From: an uncultured Verrucomicrobia subdivision 3 bacterium
GTDB taxonomy: Bacteria > Verrucomicrobiota > Verrucomicrobiae > Limisphaerales > UBA11358
Assembly: GCA_903847285.1 (NCBI GenBank)
Contig: CAINDH010000128.1
Span: 5,011 to 69,010 of the forward strand
Reading direction: 5' to 3'
Length of the DNA: 64,000 nucleotides
Under the pieces are notes generated by a model. The model made no database searches and was not told the DNA's origin. It saw nothing but the letters and a program-made list of their open reading frames with translations. The position numbers were made by a program, and so were the translations under genes. Every line of letters starts with the position of its first letter. The stretch's first letter is position 1. Below, in pieces: positions 10,523 to 18,030 of the stretch.

Positions 10523-11940
10523 GCAAAATCAAATTCGGCACGGACGGCTGGCGCGCGGTCATCGCCGAGGACTTCACGTTTGCCAACGTCGCACGTGTGG
10601 CGCAGGCCACGGCGGATTTTTGGAAGTCAGAAGTCAAAAGCCAGAAGCCAGAAATTTACCGGCGCGCACTGAAAGTCATTATCGGCTACGACCGGCGTTT
10701 TTTATCCGACCATTTTGCCCGGGTCGCTGCCGAAGTTTTTGCGGCGAATGAATTTCAAGTCATCCTCTCACCGGAACCCGTGCCGACGCCGTGTGTGTCC
10801 TACGCGGTGAAAAATTTGGGCGCGGTCGGTGGCGTGATGATCACGGCCAGTCACAATCCGCCAATCTTTAACGGCTTCAAACTCAAATCCCATTTCGGCG
10901 GCAGCAGCGGGCCGGAGGATTGCAAGGCCGTGGAAAGCTTTTTGGATGCGAACACGCCAAGGCAAATCCAAAATCAAAAATCTAAGATTCAAAATCACGA
11001 CTTTCGCCCGGCTCATTTCGCCGCGATCAAGCGGCTGGTGGATTTCAAACTCATCGCCAAATCAAAATTGCGCGTGGCGCATGACGCTTTATTTGGTGTC
11101 GGCGCGGGTTGTTTTGAAACACTGTTAGCCAAGACAAGTTGTCAGGTCACGACGCTGAACGCGCGGCATGACATTCTGTTTGGTGGCATCTGCCCGGAGC
11201 CGTTGCCGAAAAATTATGTGCTCGGCGGCGCGCAGTTAAAAAAGAATCCGCATGACATTTGCCTCGTAACGGACGGCGATTCTGATCGCATCGGCGCGAT
11301 GGATGGGCGCGGCAATCCCATGACGAACCAGCAAGTCATCGCGTTGCTGCTGCATCATCTGGTGCGCAATCGCGGTGAGCGCGGCACGGTCACGAAGACT
11401 TACAACACCACGGCGATGGTGGACAAAATGTGCGCCGCGTGGAATCTGCCGCTCACGGAAGTCGGCATCGGCTTCCGCTTCATCGCTCCGGAACTGATGA
11501 AGCCCGGCGCGCTCTTCGGCGCGGAAGAAAGCGGCTCGGTCGGTTTCGTGAATCACATTCCCGAACGCGATGGCCTTGCCGCCGGCCTATTTCTGCTGGA
11601 AATGCTGGCCATGGAACAAATCTCCGTCGGCAAAATCTGGGCGCAGCTGGAAAAAGAATTTGGTCCGCACCGCTACGGTCGTTACGACGCGCACTATCCG
11701 CTGGAGAAACGCGCGGAGTTGATGGAGTCGCTCAAGCGTAATCCCCCCCAAAAACTGCTGCGCTCGCCGCTGGCCGCAGTCGATGCACGCGACGGTGTGA
11801 AATTCGTGGCCAATGATTCAACGTGGCTGATGTTGCGCGGCTCCGGCACCGAGCCGGTGTTGCGGATTTACGCCGAGGCAAAGTCGGATGCGGATATGGA
11901 AAAACTTCTCAAGTTGGGCCGGTCGCTTTTGCGGGGCTGA
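10519..11940 (+). CDS. Phosphoglucomutase/phosphomannomutase family protein
   Basis: A 473-residue alpha-D-phosphohexomutase. Motifs: KFGTDGWRAVI at the N-terminus, the phospho-serine loop TASHNP (Ser111), the metal loop DGDSDR (from residue 252), the sugar-specificity loop GAEESGS, and the phosphate-binding RGSGTEPVLRIYAE. Substrate (glucose- or mannose-phosphate) cannot be decided by eye. ATG 10519 overlaps the rpe stop by 4 bases. Odd: two short insertions, SEVKSQKPE near residue 38 and QIQNQKSKIQNH near residue 153, are encoded by AT-rich repetitive tracts and look like in-frame repeat insertions in loops. Confidence 0.93.
   Translation: MSKIKFGTDGWRAVIAEDFTFANVARVAQATADFWKSEVKSQKPEIYRRALKVIIGYDRRFLSDHFARVAAEVFAANEFQVILSPEPVPTPCVSYAVKNLGAVGGVMITASHNPPIFNGFKLKSHFGGSSGPEDCKAVESFLDANTPRQIQNQKSKIQNHDFRPAHFAAIKRLVDFKLIAKSKLRVAHDALFGVGAGCFETLLAKTSCQVTTLNARHDILFGGICPEPLPKNYVLGGAQLKKNPHDICLVTDGDSDRIGAMDGRGNPMTNQQVIALLLHHLVRNRGERGTVTKTYNTTAMVDKMCAAWNLPLTEVGIGFRFIAPELMKPGALFGAEESGSVGFVNHIPERDGLAAGLFLLEMLAMEQISVGKIWAQLEKEFGPHRYGRYDAHYPLEKRAELMESLKRNPPQKLLRSPLAAVDARDGVKFVANDSTWLMLRGSGTEPVLRIYAEAKSDADMEKLLKLGRSLLRG
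10623..10653 (+). repeat. In-frame repeat tract inside the phosphohexomutase gene (1)
   Basis: A run of GAAGTCAGAAGTCAAAAGCC-like units, encoding SEVKSQKPE, with purine-rich composition unlike the flanking codons. See the finding on in-frame repeats. Confidence 0.55.
10973..10996 (+). repeat. In-frame repeat tract inside the phosphohexomutase gene (2)
   Basis: AAATC/AAAATC units (CAAATCCAAAATCAAAAATC and on) encoding QIQNQKSKIQN, between the conserved phospho-serine and metal-binding domains. Confidence 0.6.
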
Positions 11941-11944
11941 AACT

Positions 11945-12688
11945 TCAAACAGTGGCCTGATTTTTCAACTCCAAAACTGCTTCCCGCAGTTGTCCGGCCA
12001 CCTCTTTGCGGTCGTCTGTGGTGCGAAAAAACTTCCCAAAGCGCAGTGTGGCGCGGACTGATTTCTTTCCTAACAGGTTGATCAGGTGTGGGAAAAAAGT
12101 GTGGTTGCCCCAGTAACACACGTCTTGTCGTGCATCGCCGCCGGGCAATTCGTAATGAATGCACGCAGTAGCGATTGGATGTCCACCGCGCAGCGCTGGT
12201 TCCAGCAACGACGAGCGGAAGGGCAGAACATCAGAGCCATCCGAACTTGTGCCTTCTGGGAAAATCACAACCAAAATGCCCTGGTCGAGTGCGTCCTGAA
12301 TTTCTTTGTTCACCGCGCCGACGTGTGAGCGACGTTCGCGTTCAATAAAAACAGTTCCGGCGAGCATTGCGAGCCAGCCAAATAACGGCCAGCGGCGGAC
12401 GTCAGCCTTGGACACAAACACGGATGGAGTGTTGGCGCAGATGACGAGGATATCGAGGTAGCTCAAATGATTTGAGACGAGTAATCCACTGCGGGGAATT
12501 TCACCCTCGAGCACGGTGTTGCAGCCGAAAATTTTCAGGTGGCGGCGGCAACAGAGGTTCAACCAAACCGAACGGGCTTTTCGTTTGGATTTGGCCGGAA
12601 CGAAGGCGGTAGTGAAAACATAGTTGCCGACGTTGGCGGCAACTTGCAGCAGGAACCAGCCAAGTTTGCCGGCGGCGCGAAAGGTCAT
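11945..12688 (-). CDS. Lysophospholipid-type acyltransferase (PlsC/OlsA family)
   Basis: About 247 residues. PlsC fold motifs: NHLSYLD (variant of the HX4D catalytic box), VFIERERR and FPEGTSS, with a hydrophobic N-terminal membrane-anchoring segment. Transfers an acyl chain to the hydroxyl of a lyso-lipid. Because it directly follows an OlsB-like N-acyltransferase, the likely acceptor is lyso-ornithine (amino-acid) lipid rather than lysophosphatidate; this is inferred from context. ATG 12688 (MTFRAAGKLG) is chosen; upstream codons overlap the olsB-like gene. Last gene of a five-gene minus-strand unit headed by the ECF sigma factor. Confidence 0.85.
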   Translation of the reverse strand: MTFRAAGKLGWFLLQVAANVGNYVFTTAFVPAKSKRKARSVWLNLCCRRHLKIFGCNTVLEGEIPRSGLLVSNHLSYLDILVICANTPSVFVSKADVRRWPLFGWLAMLAGTVFIERERRSHVGAVNKEIQDALDQGILVVIFPEGTSSDGSDVLPFRSSLLEPALRGGHPIATACIHYELPGGDARQDVCYWGNHTFFPHLINLLGKKSVRATLRFGKFFRTTDDRKEVAGQLREAVLELKNQATV

Positions 12689-12719
12689 GCGCGGATTTGA
12701 GACGCGAAAGGCGCAGCGG

Positions 12720-13490
12720 TCAACCGAGAAATCGTTCCTTGGCCGCTGGCGGCATGGCTTCCAGATCGAGCAACGTAAGAAAATCAATCGTCTGAAACTG
12801 GCGGTCTAACGCGGGTGCGCCACAGATTTTTGCGCCGAGGGCGAGATACGCGCGGAGGAGCTTGGGAATTTTCACTGGTTCGTCCAACAGCCGGTCGAGC
12901 GGGCAATTAAATTGTGGCTGCGGGTGGGTTTGCCACGGCTGGTCGGCGAGATTATTTTTGCGGCAAAATTCCGTGTAGGCCGAAGCTCCCACTGCCGCGT
13001 CCTGCGAGGTCAGTGAGCTGCAGCCGATAAGATAGCGTGCACCGCGCTCTTGCGCGTAGTCAGCGATGCCTTTCCAGAGCAAGCCCAACACAATCAGGTT
13101 GCGATGCTGCTGGTGAACGCAGGCGCGCCCCAGTTCAACTAGCTCGCCGCGCAGCGATTCAAAGACGCTGAAATCAAATTCCTGCGCACAGTAGTAACCG
13201 AGGTTTTTTGCCGCCCGGTCGCCGGTTTGCAGCCGGTAAGTGCCAACGATTTGTTGTGTGGGTAGATGTTCGACGACGAGGTGGTCGCAAACGGCATCAA
13301 ACGGATCTTCATCAAAACCCGTGACGTAGGATTGTGCGAGGCCTTCGTTGAGTTCGAGGTTGAACACCTCAAAGCGTAAGGTTTGGGCCGCACGAATTTC
13401 AGCGGGCTGGACTGCGAGGCGCGCGGTGTAGTCCGTCGAGCCGCTGACAATCAGGCGAGCAGATTGAATGGTAGCGTTCACGAGATTCAT
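12720..13490 (-). CDS. GNAT-fold N-acyltransferase, OlsB/hemolysin-like
   Basis: 256 residues of the OlsB/PlsC-partner family: RLAVQPAEIRAAQTLRFEVF at the N-terminus, then FDEDPFDAVCDHLVV, VGTYRL, ELGRACVHQQHR and LIGCSSL. Family members transfer a 3-hydroxyacyl chain to the alpha-amino group of ornithine, the first step of ornithine-lipid synthesis. Start ATG 13490 matches the family N-terminus. It lies 37 bases after the ZAS-thioredoxin gene and 31 bases before the PlsC-like gene, so the pair could rebuild membrane lipids as part of the envelope stress response. Family assignment is firm; the amino-acid substrate is inferred. Confidence 0.82.
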   Translation of the reverse strand: MNLVNATIQSARLIVSGSTDYTARLAVQPAEIRAAQTLRFEVFNLELNEGLAQSYVTGFDEDPFDAVCDHLVVEHLPTQQIVGTYRLQTGDRAAKNLGYYCAQEFDFSVFESLRGELVELGRACVHQQHRNLIVLGLLWKGIADYAQERGARYLIGCSSLTSQDAAVGASAYTEFCRKNNLADQPWQTHPQPQFNCPLDRLLDEPVKIPKLLRAYLALGAKICGAPALDRQFQTIDFLTLLDLEAMPPAAKERFLG

Positions 13491-13527
13491 GGTGTCAAAG
13501 GGATGTGACAACTTCGTGGCGGCGGTG

Positions 13528-14319
13528 TTAATTTTTGGTGGCGTGTGACAACTCTTCCAGCTTGGCGGAAAAAAGTTCGTAGGAATAGCGGTCCGCATTG
13601 CTTTTGCCTACATATCGAAAGACTTCTTGGCCACGACCATCCAATATAATAAGCGCCGGATAATGCACGACTTGGCCGTGAAATTTGTAGCCATCAGGAA
13701 TTCCAAACGCATTCGCCAGCGTCGCATCCGGGTCGCGATAAATTGTCAGTTTGGACGCTTCGCCGCCGAGATCCGCCGTCCATTGTTTGATCGCTGCCTC
13801 AGAATCCGGCTTAATGAAAACGTGAATCACCCGCGCATCGCCCGTCGCTTTTTCGGAATAGGTGCGCGTGTATTTCAAGCAGTAGGGACATTCTGTTTTC
13901 AGCAGAAAGTGTAGCGCCACAAATTTTCCTTTGGCGGCTGAAATCTTAAACGTGTTGGTATCGGTGGCGCTTTGCAGGCTGAAATCAGCGGGAGCAGAAG
14001 CGGCGATTTGCGCCGATAGCGTAGCGGCGGCGATGAATAATTTAATCCGCAGCCGAGCCTCGCCTGAAAAAGTCTGCGTCATGGATTCGGCCACTTTGTC
14101 CGAATGCGTCTGCACGGCCTGTTGCACAAAAGTTACCTGCTGCGTATAGCGGCGGCACCACTTGCACAGCAGTAAATGTAGCCGCAGCCCGAATCGCTGG
14201 TGCCAAGGTAGTTCGCGGTCAAGCGAGGCGGAATGCAAACGCGTGGCGGTTTTGCAGTCTGGTGAAAGATTCGCCAGGACACCACCCAAGGCCTTAATAA
14301 ACGTCGTCAGCTGATTCAT
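13528..14319 (-). CDS. ZAS anti-sigma-like domain fused to a thioredoxin-fold domain
   Basis: 263 residues. Residues 1-90 form a zinc-binding anti-sigma (ZAS) domain with Cys22, His48, Cys52 and Cys55. This Cys-X25-His-X3-Cys-X2-Cys spacing matches the neighbouring anti-sigma factor, which also shares the L-H-x3-C-x-W-C-x-R-Y core. A hydrophobic stretch at 93-111 (IKLFIAAATLSAQIAASAPA) looks like a membrane anchor or uncleaved signal. Residues 113-263 are a thioredoxin/AhpC-like domain with TECPYC (Cys144, Cys147) and FRYVGKSNAD. The likely topology is cytoplasmic ZAS and periplasmic thioredoxin, which could couple periplasmic redox state to sigma release. Own promoter at 14386-14411. The reading frame is continuous. 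Alternative: the ZAS part is vestigial and only a thioredoxin works. Confidence 0.82.
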   Translation of the reverse strand: MNQLTTFIKALGGVLANLSPDCKTATRLHSASLDRELPWHQRFGLRLHLLLCKWCRRYTQQVTFVQQAVQTHSDKVAESMTQTFSGEARLRIKLFIAAATLSAQIAASAPADFSLQSATDTNTFKISAAKGKFVALHFLLKTECPYCLKYTRTYSEKATGDARVIHVFIKPDSEAAIKQWTADLGGEASKLTIYRDPDATLANAFGIPDGYKFHGQVVHYPALIILDGRGQEVFRYVGKSNADRYSYELFSAKLEELSHATKN

Positions 14320-14385
14320 AGTGTTTTTTGGTTAGCCGCGCTGGCTGGATTAGTCAAGCAGCTGGGCCGATTCCATCCCCAGTTC

Positions 14386-14411
14386 GTCGGTTAAGAACGA
14401 GAATCCTTACA
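14386..14411 (-). promoter_or_regulatory. ECF-type promoter (TGTAAGG-N15-CGAC) before the ZAS-thioredoxin gene
   Basis: On the minus strand TGTAAGG, 15 bases, CGAC. The -35 element overlaps the stop codon of the anti-sigma gene. Identical elements and spacing occur at five other sites in this island. Confidence 0.75.
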
Positions 14412-14721
14412 ACTTTTTTTGGGCCTCAGATTTGAGGTGCAACACGATGCGATGTTTAGCTTCGGGTGACAATCCTCGGGCGGGAAGTTCTGCCGTGTGT
14501 TCATCCAGGTGGGGCGAGGCTTTATGCATCCACTCCAAGTGCTGACAATAGCGTTTGCACCAGACGCAGATCAGAAAATGCAGACGCATCTTCAGTCGCG
14601 CCCGCCAGCCCAGCGGCTGTTCTTGCGCGCGCGAGGCCAGTCGGGAAATTTCCATACACGTTGGCGTGTGGTTCCAAATCCAGATGGCCAGCCGCGCTTT
14701 TAATCCAGCGACCATTTTCAT
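14407..14721 (-). CDS. ZAS-family anti-sigma factor
   Basis: 104 residues with no membrane segment, so probably cytoplasmic. Zinc ligands Cys22, His48, Cys52 and Cys55 have the exact C-X25-H-X3-C-X2-C spacing of ZAS anti-sigma factors such as RsrA, which release their sigma factor on thiol oxidation or metal loss. The ATG overlaps the sigma stop (ATGA), so the pair is translationally coupled, as usual for sigma/anti-sigma partners. The N-terminal half is clearly paralogous to that of the downstream thioredoxin fusion. An extra Cys59 close to the motif could take part in a disulfide. Confidence 0.85.
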   Translation of the reverse strand: MKMVAGLKARLAIWIWNHTPTCMEISRLASRAQEQPLGWRARLKMRLHFLICVWCKRYCQHLEWMHKASPHLDEHTAELPARGLSPEAKHRIVLHLKSEAQKKL

Positions 14722-15356
14722 TCGGCCACGCCCTCGTTACCAAACCAGTTCGTTTCCAGACAGCGGCGCAGCGCCATCCGTGCGCGATGCAGCATCACCC
14801 AGAGATTGCTTTCGGAGATGTTCAGCAACCCGCAAATCTCTTTGCTATCCACGCCATCTACTTCGCGCAAATTGAAAACGGCGGCGACATTTTTCGGCAA
14901 CTTGTTCGAGCAATCATGAAAAGTTTTCCAGAACACTTCGCTGTCTAAACTCGCGCCAGGGCTCGTCCATTCCTGCGGGCCAAGCTCATGAATCCACCCG
15001 TCCTTGAACATGCCGTCCGGCACAAAGCGGTCGCTCTCCTCGTCCGAATAAAATTCCATGTCCGTGAACGATGTTTCGCGGCTGGCTTTGCGGTAGTAAT
15101 CGTAAATTTTATTTTTCAGCACGCCGACCAGCCAACTTTTTTCTGCCGACCGACCTTGAAATTTCTGGCCACCTTTGAGGGCGGCGAGAAAAGTTTCCTG
15201 AACGGCGTCCTCTGCTTTCGCCGGATCACGCAGGCGAATCAGCGCATACTTGAAGAGGTAATCGCCATGCAAATCCACCCAGCGTTCCGGGTCTGAAAGA
15301 CCGGGTGAGGGCGGCAAGCCATCCACAGGCTGGAGCGAACTTGAATCCTTATCCAT
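14718..15356 (-). CDS. ECF-type RNA polymerase sigma factor
   Basis: 212 residues. Region 2 has YLFKYALIRLRDPAKAEDAVQ and ETFLAALK, followed by SWLVGVLKNKIYDYYRK (region 2.4). Region 4 has LPKNVAAVFNLREVDGVDSK and NISESNLWVMLHRARMALRR. ATG 15356 (MDKDSS) is preferred over the longer frame beginning at 15416. It heads a five-gene unit: anti-sigma, ZAS-thioredoxin, OlsB-like, PlsC-like. Inference: it reads the TGTAAGG-N15-CGAC promoters nearby. No good copy of that motif lies before its own gene (only AAATGT-N15-CGAC), so strict autoregulation is not evident. Confidence 0.93.
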   Translation of the reverse strand: MDKDSSSLQPVDGLPPSPGLSDPERWVDLHGDYLFKYALIRLRDPAKAEDAVQETFLAALKGGQKFQGRSAEKSWLVGVLKNKIYDYYRKASRETSFTDMEFYSDEESDRFVPDGMFKDGWIHELGPQEWTSPGASLDSEVFWKTFHDCSNKLPKNVAAVFNLREVDGVDSKEICGLLNISESNLWVMLHRARMALRRCLETNWFGNEGVAE

Positions 15357-15424
15357 CCGAAAATACTGGCGATTTGTCCGAAAAAAGCAAACTTCGTCGG
15401 AATTCAATTGGAGCACATTTCTTC

Positions 15425-15450
15425 TGTAAGGTTTTGCCGGGCCGGGCGAC
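15425..15450 (+). promoter_or_regulatory. ECF-type promoter (TGTAAGG-N15-CGAC) of the FMN reductase operon
   Basis: TGTAAGG, 15 bases, CGAC, ending 10 bases before the ATG at 15461. Transcription would start within a few bases of the start codon. Confidence 0.78.
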
Positions 15451-15460
15451 CAATTGCTGA

Positions 15461-16015
15461 ATGATTGTCATTATCAGCGGAACCAATCGGCCTGGGAGCA
15501 ACACTCTCAAGGTTGCCAGCCAACTCGCCGCAACTTATGAATCACTTGGCGTCCAAACGCAATTACTCAATCTGGCCGAGTTGCTGCCGGAAGTTTTTCT
15601 GCCCACGGCCTATGCCGAAAAACCGGCGAGTTTTGAAAAATTTAGCGCCGCCATTCTTGCCGCCGATGGCTTGGTCGTGGTCACGCCCGATTACAACGGC
15701 GGCGTGCCCGGCGTCTTGAAATATTTCATTGATCTCCTGCCGTTCCCGGCGAGCTTCGAGCTACGGCCCGTTTGTTTCGTCGGACTGGCGGCGGGTGTTT
15801 GGGGCGCGCTGCGTTCCGTTGAACAGTTGCAGGCGATCTTCGGCTATCGCAATGCCTACATTTTTCCCGAACGCGTATTCATGCCCGGCATCGGAAAATT
15901 GCTCAATGAATCCGGCCAATTCACGAATCCTGAAATGGTGAAACGCCTGGGCAAACAAGCAGAAGGCTTCGTCGGCTTCGTGGAAAGCCTGCGCGAAAAA
16001 AAACTGCGCCCATGA
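15461..16015 (+). CDS. NAD(P)H-dependent FMN reductase
   Basis: 184 residues, flavodoxin-like fold. The N-terminal phosphate loop SGTNRPGSNT and the central TPDYNGGVPGVLKYFID are diagnostic of the NADPH-dependent FMN reductase (SsuE/ArsH-like) family. Reduces FMN with NAD(P)H in the cytoplasm. First of four genes joined by ATGA overlaps or a 4-base gap; the last is an MsrQ-like haem membrane protein. In E. coli MsrQ can be fed by a flavin reductase, so this enzyme is a plausible cytoplasmic electron donor (inference). Confidence 0.9.
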   Translation: MIVIISGTNRPGSNTLKVASQLAATYESLGVQTQLLNLAELLPEVFLPTAYAEKPASFEKFSAAILAADGLVVVTPDYNGGVPGVLKYFIDLLPFPASFELRPVCFVGLAAGVWGALRSVEQLQAIFGYRNAYIFPERVFMPGIGKLLNESGQFTNPEMVKRLGKQAEGFVGFVESLREKKLRP

Positions 16016-16266
16016 TCGCCGTAGTATTTTTAATCCTAATTGGAGTATATCTGGCCGGCGGATTTCTCTTCGCCATTCCATTTGTTTTAATGGGCGTTAA
16101 AAAAATTGATCCGCACGCCACTCATGGCTCGTGGGGATTTCGCATGCTGATTTTTCCCGGTGTCGTTGCCTTCTGGCCGCTGCTGCTGCGCCGCTGGATG
16201 AAGGGAATTCAAGCGCCACCGGAAGAAAATACAGCGCACCGCTCGCTGGCGAACAACGCATCATGA
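16012..16266 (+). CDS. Small two-helix membrane protein
   Basis: 84 residues, not assigned to a named family. It has two hydrophobic helices, VVFLILIGVYLAGGFLFAIP and LIFPGVVAFWPLLL, joined by a short loop with DPHATHGSWGFR. The second helix ends in RRWMKG, indicating a cytoplasmic C-terminus. The start overlaps the FMN reductase stop and the stop overlaps the next start. Likely a subunit or assembly factor of the membrane redox complex encoded with it (inference from strict coupling). Confidence 0.75.
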   Translation: MIAVVFLILIGVYLAGGFLFAIPFVLMGVKKIDPHATHGSWGFRMLIFPGVVAFWPLLLRRWMKGIQAPPEENTAHRSLANNAS

Positions 16267-16757
16267 TCCGCCCGTTGCGTCAACGTCACCGCGGCATTTT
16301 TCTCGCGTTGGGAATTGCGCTGCCGGTAGCATTCGCCGTGGCCATTGCCGCGCGCAAGCCAGTGGCGGAAACCAATTCGGTGCCCAAAGAATTTTCCCCA
16401 ACCACTGTTTCGTTCACTGCCGACATCTGGAGCCGCGCGGATTTGTTCCCGAAGATGCCGGTGCAAGTGCGCCTGCGGCGAGAACAGTCTGGCACGGGAA
16501 ATTTTGCCGTGACGCTCGTCGCCGCCAAAGATTTTATGAAGCCAGACTTGCTGGTGTATTGGTCGCCGGGACATCAAAGCATCACAAACACCTTGCCTTC
16601 CAATGTGATTTTGCTGGGTGCGTTCGACTCGCCGCTACTACCGCTGCCCGTCGTCGCCAAAAATTCTGACGGCCTGCTCGTGCTTTACAGTCTGGCCGAC
16701 AACGAAATCGTGGACGTGTCGATACCTATCCGATTCAACCAAGCAGCGATTCCATAA
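16263..16757 (+). CDS. Membrane-anchored or secreted protein of unknown function in the redox operon
   Basis: 164 residues, family not recognised. A basic N-terminus (MIRPLRQRHR) and a hydrophobic helix at about 11-29 (GIFLALGIALPVAFAVAIAA) form a signal anchor; the rest is predicted to be periplasmic. It contains the strand-rich segments TTVSFTADIW, PVQVRLRREQ and LLVYWSP, ending IVDVSIPIRF, which suggests a beta-sandwich. No cysteines or obvious cofactor motifs. ATG 16263 overlaps the previous stop (ATGA). It could be a periplasmic partner of the haem protein that follows. Confidence 0.7.
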   Translation: MIRPLRQRHRGIFLALGIALPVAFAVAIAARKPVAETNSVPKEFSPTTVSFTADIWSRADLFPKMPVQVRLRREQSGTGNFAVTLVAAKDFMKPDLLVYWSPGHQSITNTLPSNVILLGAFDSPLLPLPVVAKNSDGLLVLYSLADNEIVDVSIPIRFNQAAIP

Positions 16758-16761
16758 ACTC

Positions 16762-17412
16762 ATGTCCGTCAATTACACCGCCGTTCAATGGAATCGCCAA
16801 AAGAAGTTTTATGACTTCGCACTGGTTGGCGGCGTGGCGGCATTTCTATTCTCGTTTGCGGCGGCGACAAAAAATCTTTTCCCACTCATCACGGATGAAA
16901 TTCTAATCATCCGCACATTCGGAGTGGCGGCGTTCGTGTTACTCCACGTCATCCTTTGCATCGGGCCGCTTTGTCGGATGAATTCAAAATTTCTCCCGCT
17001 GCTCTACAATCGCCGGCACGCGGGCGTCACTTGTTTCCTTCTCGCACTTGTTCACGCCGTGTTTGTCGTCGCGACATATCACGCGGGCAGTGATACGAAT
17101 CCGCTCTTGAGCATATTCGTTTCCAGCCCGCTCACCGGCTCGGTGGCGGGCGTGCCGTTCCAGCCGTTCGGATTTTTTGCATTGGTGATTTTGTTTCTAC
17201 TCGCCGCGACTAGTCACGATTTCTGGCTGGCGAACTTGACCGCGCCAGTTTGGAAAGCGTTGCACATGGGTGTCTATTTCGCCTACGCGCTGCTGGTGCT
17301 GCACGTCGCCTTTGGCACGCTGCAAGGCGAGGTTAGTAGGGTTTATGTCGCAACGATGGCTTTCGGCTTTCGGCAACGCTTTGATCAAGCCGGCCTTCAT
17401 GAATGGCACTAG
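16762..17412 (+). CDS. Ferric reductase-like (MsrQ/YedZ-like) haem membrane protein
   Basis: 216 residues, about six hydrophobic helices. Histidine pairs 12-13 residues apart in two helices ([27 protein letters not shown]) fit the bis-haem pattern of the ferric-reductase transmembrane domain. MsrQ-type proteins pass electrons from quinol or flavin to a periplasmic methionine sulfoxide reductase. Here the gene converges on an MsrB-type reductase. ATG 16762 follows the upstream stop by 4 bases. Odd: the reading frame runs into the tail of msrB on the other strand (216-bp overlap). The last 25 or so residues (from [12 protein letters not shown]) look unlike a membrane protein, so the C-terminus may be eroded. 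Confidence 0.8.
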   Translation: MSVNYTAVQWNRQKKFYDFALVGGVAAFLFSFAAATKNLFPLITDEILIIRTFGVAAFVLLHVILCIGPLCRMNSKFLPLLYNRRHAGVTCFLLALVHAVFVVATYHAGSDTNPLLSIFVSSPLTGSVAGVPFQPFGFFALVILFLLAATSHDFWLANLTAPVWKALHMGVYFAYALLVLHVAFGTLQGEVSRVYVATMAFGFRQRFDQAGLHEWH

Positions 17413-17949
17413 CTGGTAGCCGTAACCCGCCGCGGCCATTTGTGCGAGCGGAATAAATTTAAGCGACGCGGAGTTTATGCAGTATCGGAGGTGCGTCGGG
17501 CCTGGGCCGTCGTCAAATACGTGGCCCAAATGCGAATTCGCATCCGCTGAGCGCACTTCGGTTCGTTCCATGCCAAAAGCCGTGTCGGTCTTAGCGACTT
17601 TTTTTTTTTCGTCTACTGGCTTGGAGAAACTCGGCCAGCCACAGCCGGAATCAAATTTGTCAAGCGAGCTGAATAGGGCTTTGCCGGACACGACATCCAC
17701 ATAAATTCCCGGCGCGTGTTGGTCCCAGTATTCATTGGCAAAAGCTGGCTCGGTGGCGGCTTCCTGCGTGACCTTATATTGCATGGCGGTGAGCTTTTCT
17801 TTGCGCTCGGCGGGCGGGATGGGTTTGAAATTATTCATCGTAAAATCGATCGGGGCTAAACGTTCGCCGGCCGATTCACCGGGGCGGCAACCGGCCATCA
17901 GCAGCGTTAAAATCGCTGTGCCGAATAACCCGTAAATAAAACTTTTCAT
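17197..17949 (-). CDS. msrB: Peptide-methionine (R)-S-oxide reductase, lipoprotein
   Basis: MsrB domain with [21 protein letters not shown] and [11 protein letters not shown] (catalytic Cys). The N-terminus [21 protein letters not shown] is a lipoprotein signal with the lipobox cysteine, so it repairs oxidised methionine in envelope proteins. ATG 17949 is chosen: the earlier ATG 17955 lies only 2 bases from the promoter -10 element. The MsrB fold should end near GYGYQLVPF. The remaining roughly 65 residues are read antisense through the ferric-reductase-like gene and look like a lost stop codon. Probable reductant: the TlpA-like protein next door. Confidence 0.88.
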   Translation of the reverse strand: MKSFIYGLFGTAILTLLMAGCRPGESAGERLAPIDFTMNNFKPIPPAERKEKLTAMQYKVTQEAATEPAFANEYWDQHAPGIYVDVVSGKALFSSLDKFDSGCGWPSFSKPVDEKKKVAKTDTAFGMERTEVRSADANSHLGHVFDDGPGPTHLRYCINSASLKFIPLAQMAAAGYGYQLVPFMKAGLIKALPKAESHRCDINPTNLALQRAKGDVQHQQRVGEIDTHVQRFPNWRGQVRQPEIVTSRGE

Positions 17950-17957
17950 ACTCATGC

Positions 17958-17983
17958 GTCGGGTTGAGTGCGGTTTCCTTACA
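17958..17983 (-). promoter_or_regulatory. ECF-type promoter (TGTAAGG-N15-CGAC) of msrB
   Basis: Minus-strand TGTAAGG, 15 bases, CGAC, 8 bases before ATG 17949. Its -35 element forms an inverted repeat (CCTTACAC-N11-GTGTAAGG) with the -35 element of the divergent tlpA promoter. Confidence 0.78.
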
Positions 17984-17996
17984 CAAATTCACCGTG

Positions 17997-18022
17997 TGTA
18001 AGGATTACTGCTGGTCGCCGAC
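17997..18022 (+). promoter_or_regulatory. ECF-type promoter (TGTAAGG-N15-CGAC) of the TlpA-like gene
   Basis: TGTAAGG, 15 bases, CGAC, 8 bases before ATG 18031. Back-to-back with the msrB promoter. Confidence 0.78.
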
Positions 18023-18030
18023 AAACCGGT

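Noticed and set aside
15375..15410. AAATGT-N15-CGAC upstream of the sigma gene as a seventh ECF promoter
   Set aside because: The spacing fits but the -35 element does not match TGTAAGG; not counted as a member of the motif set.
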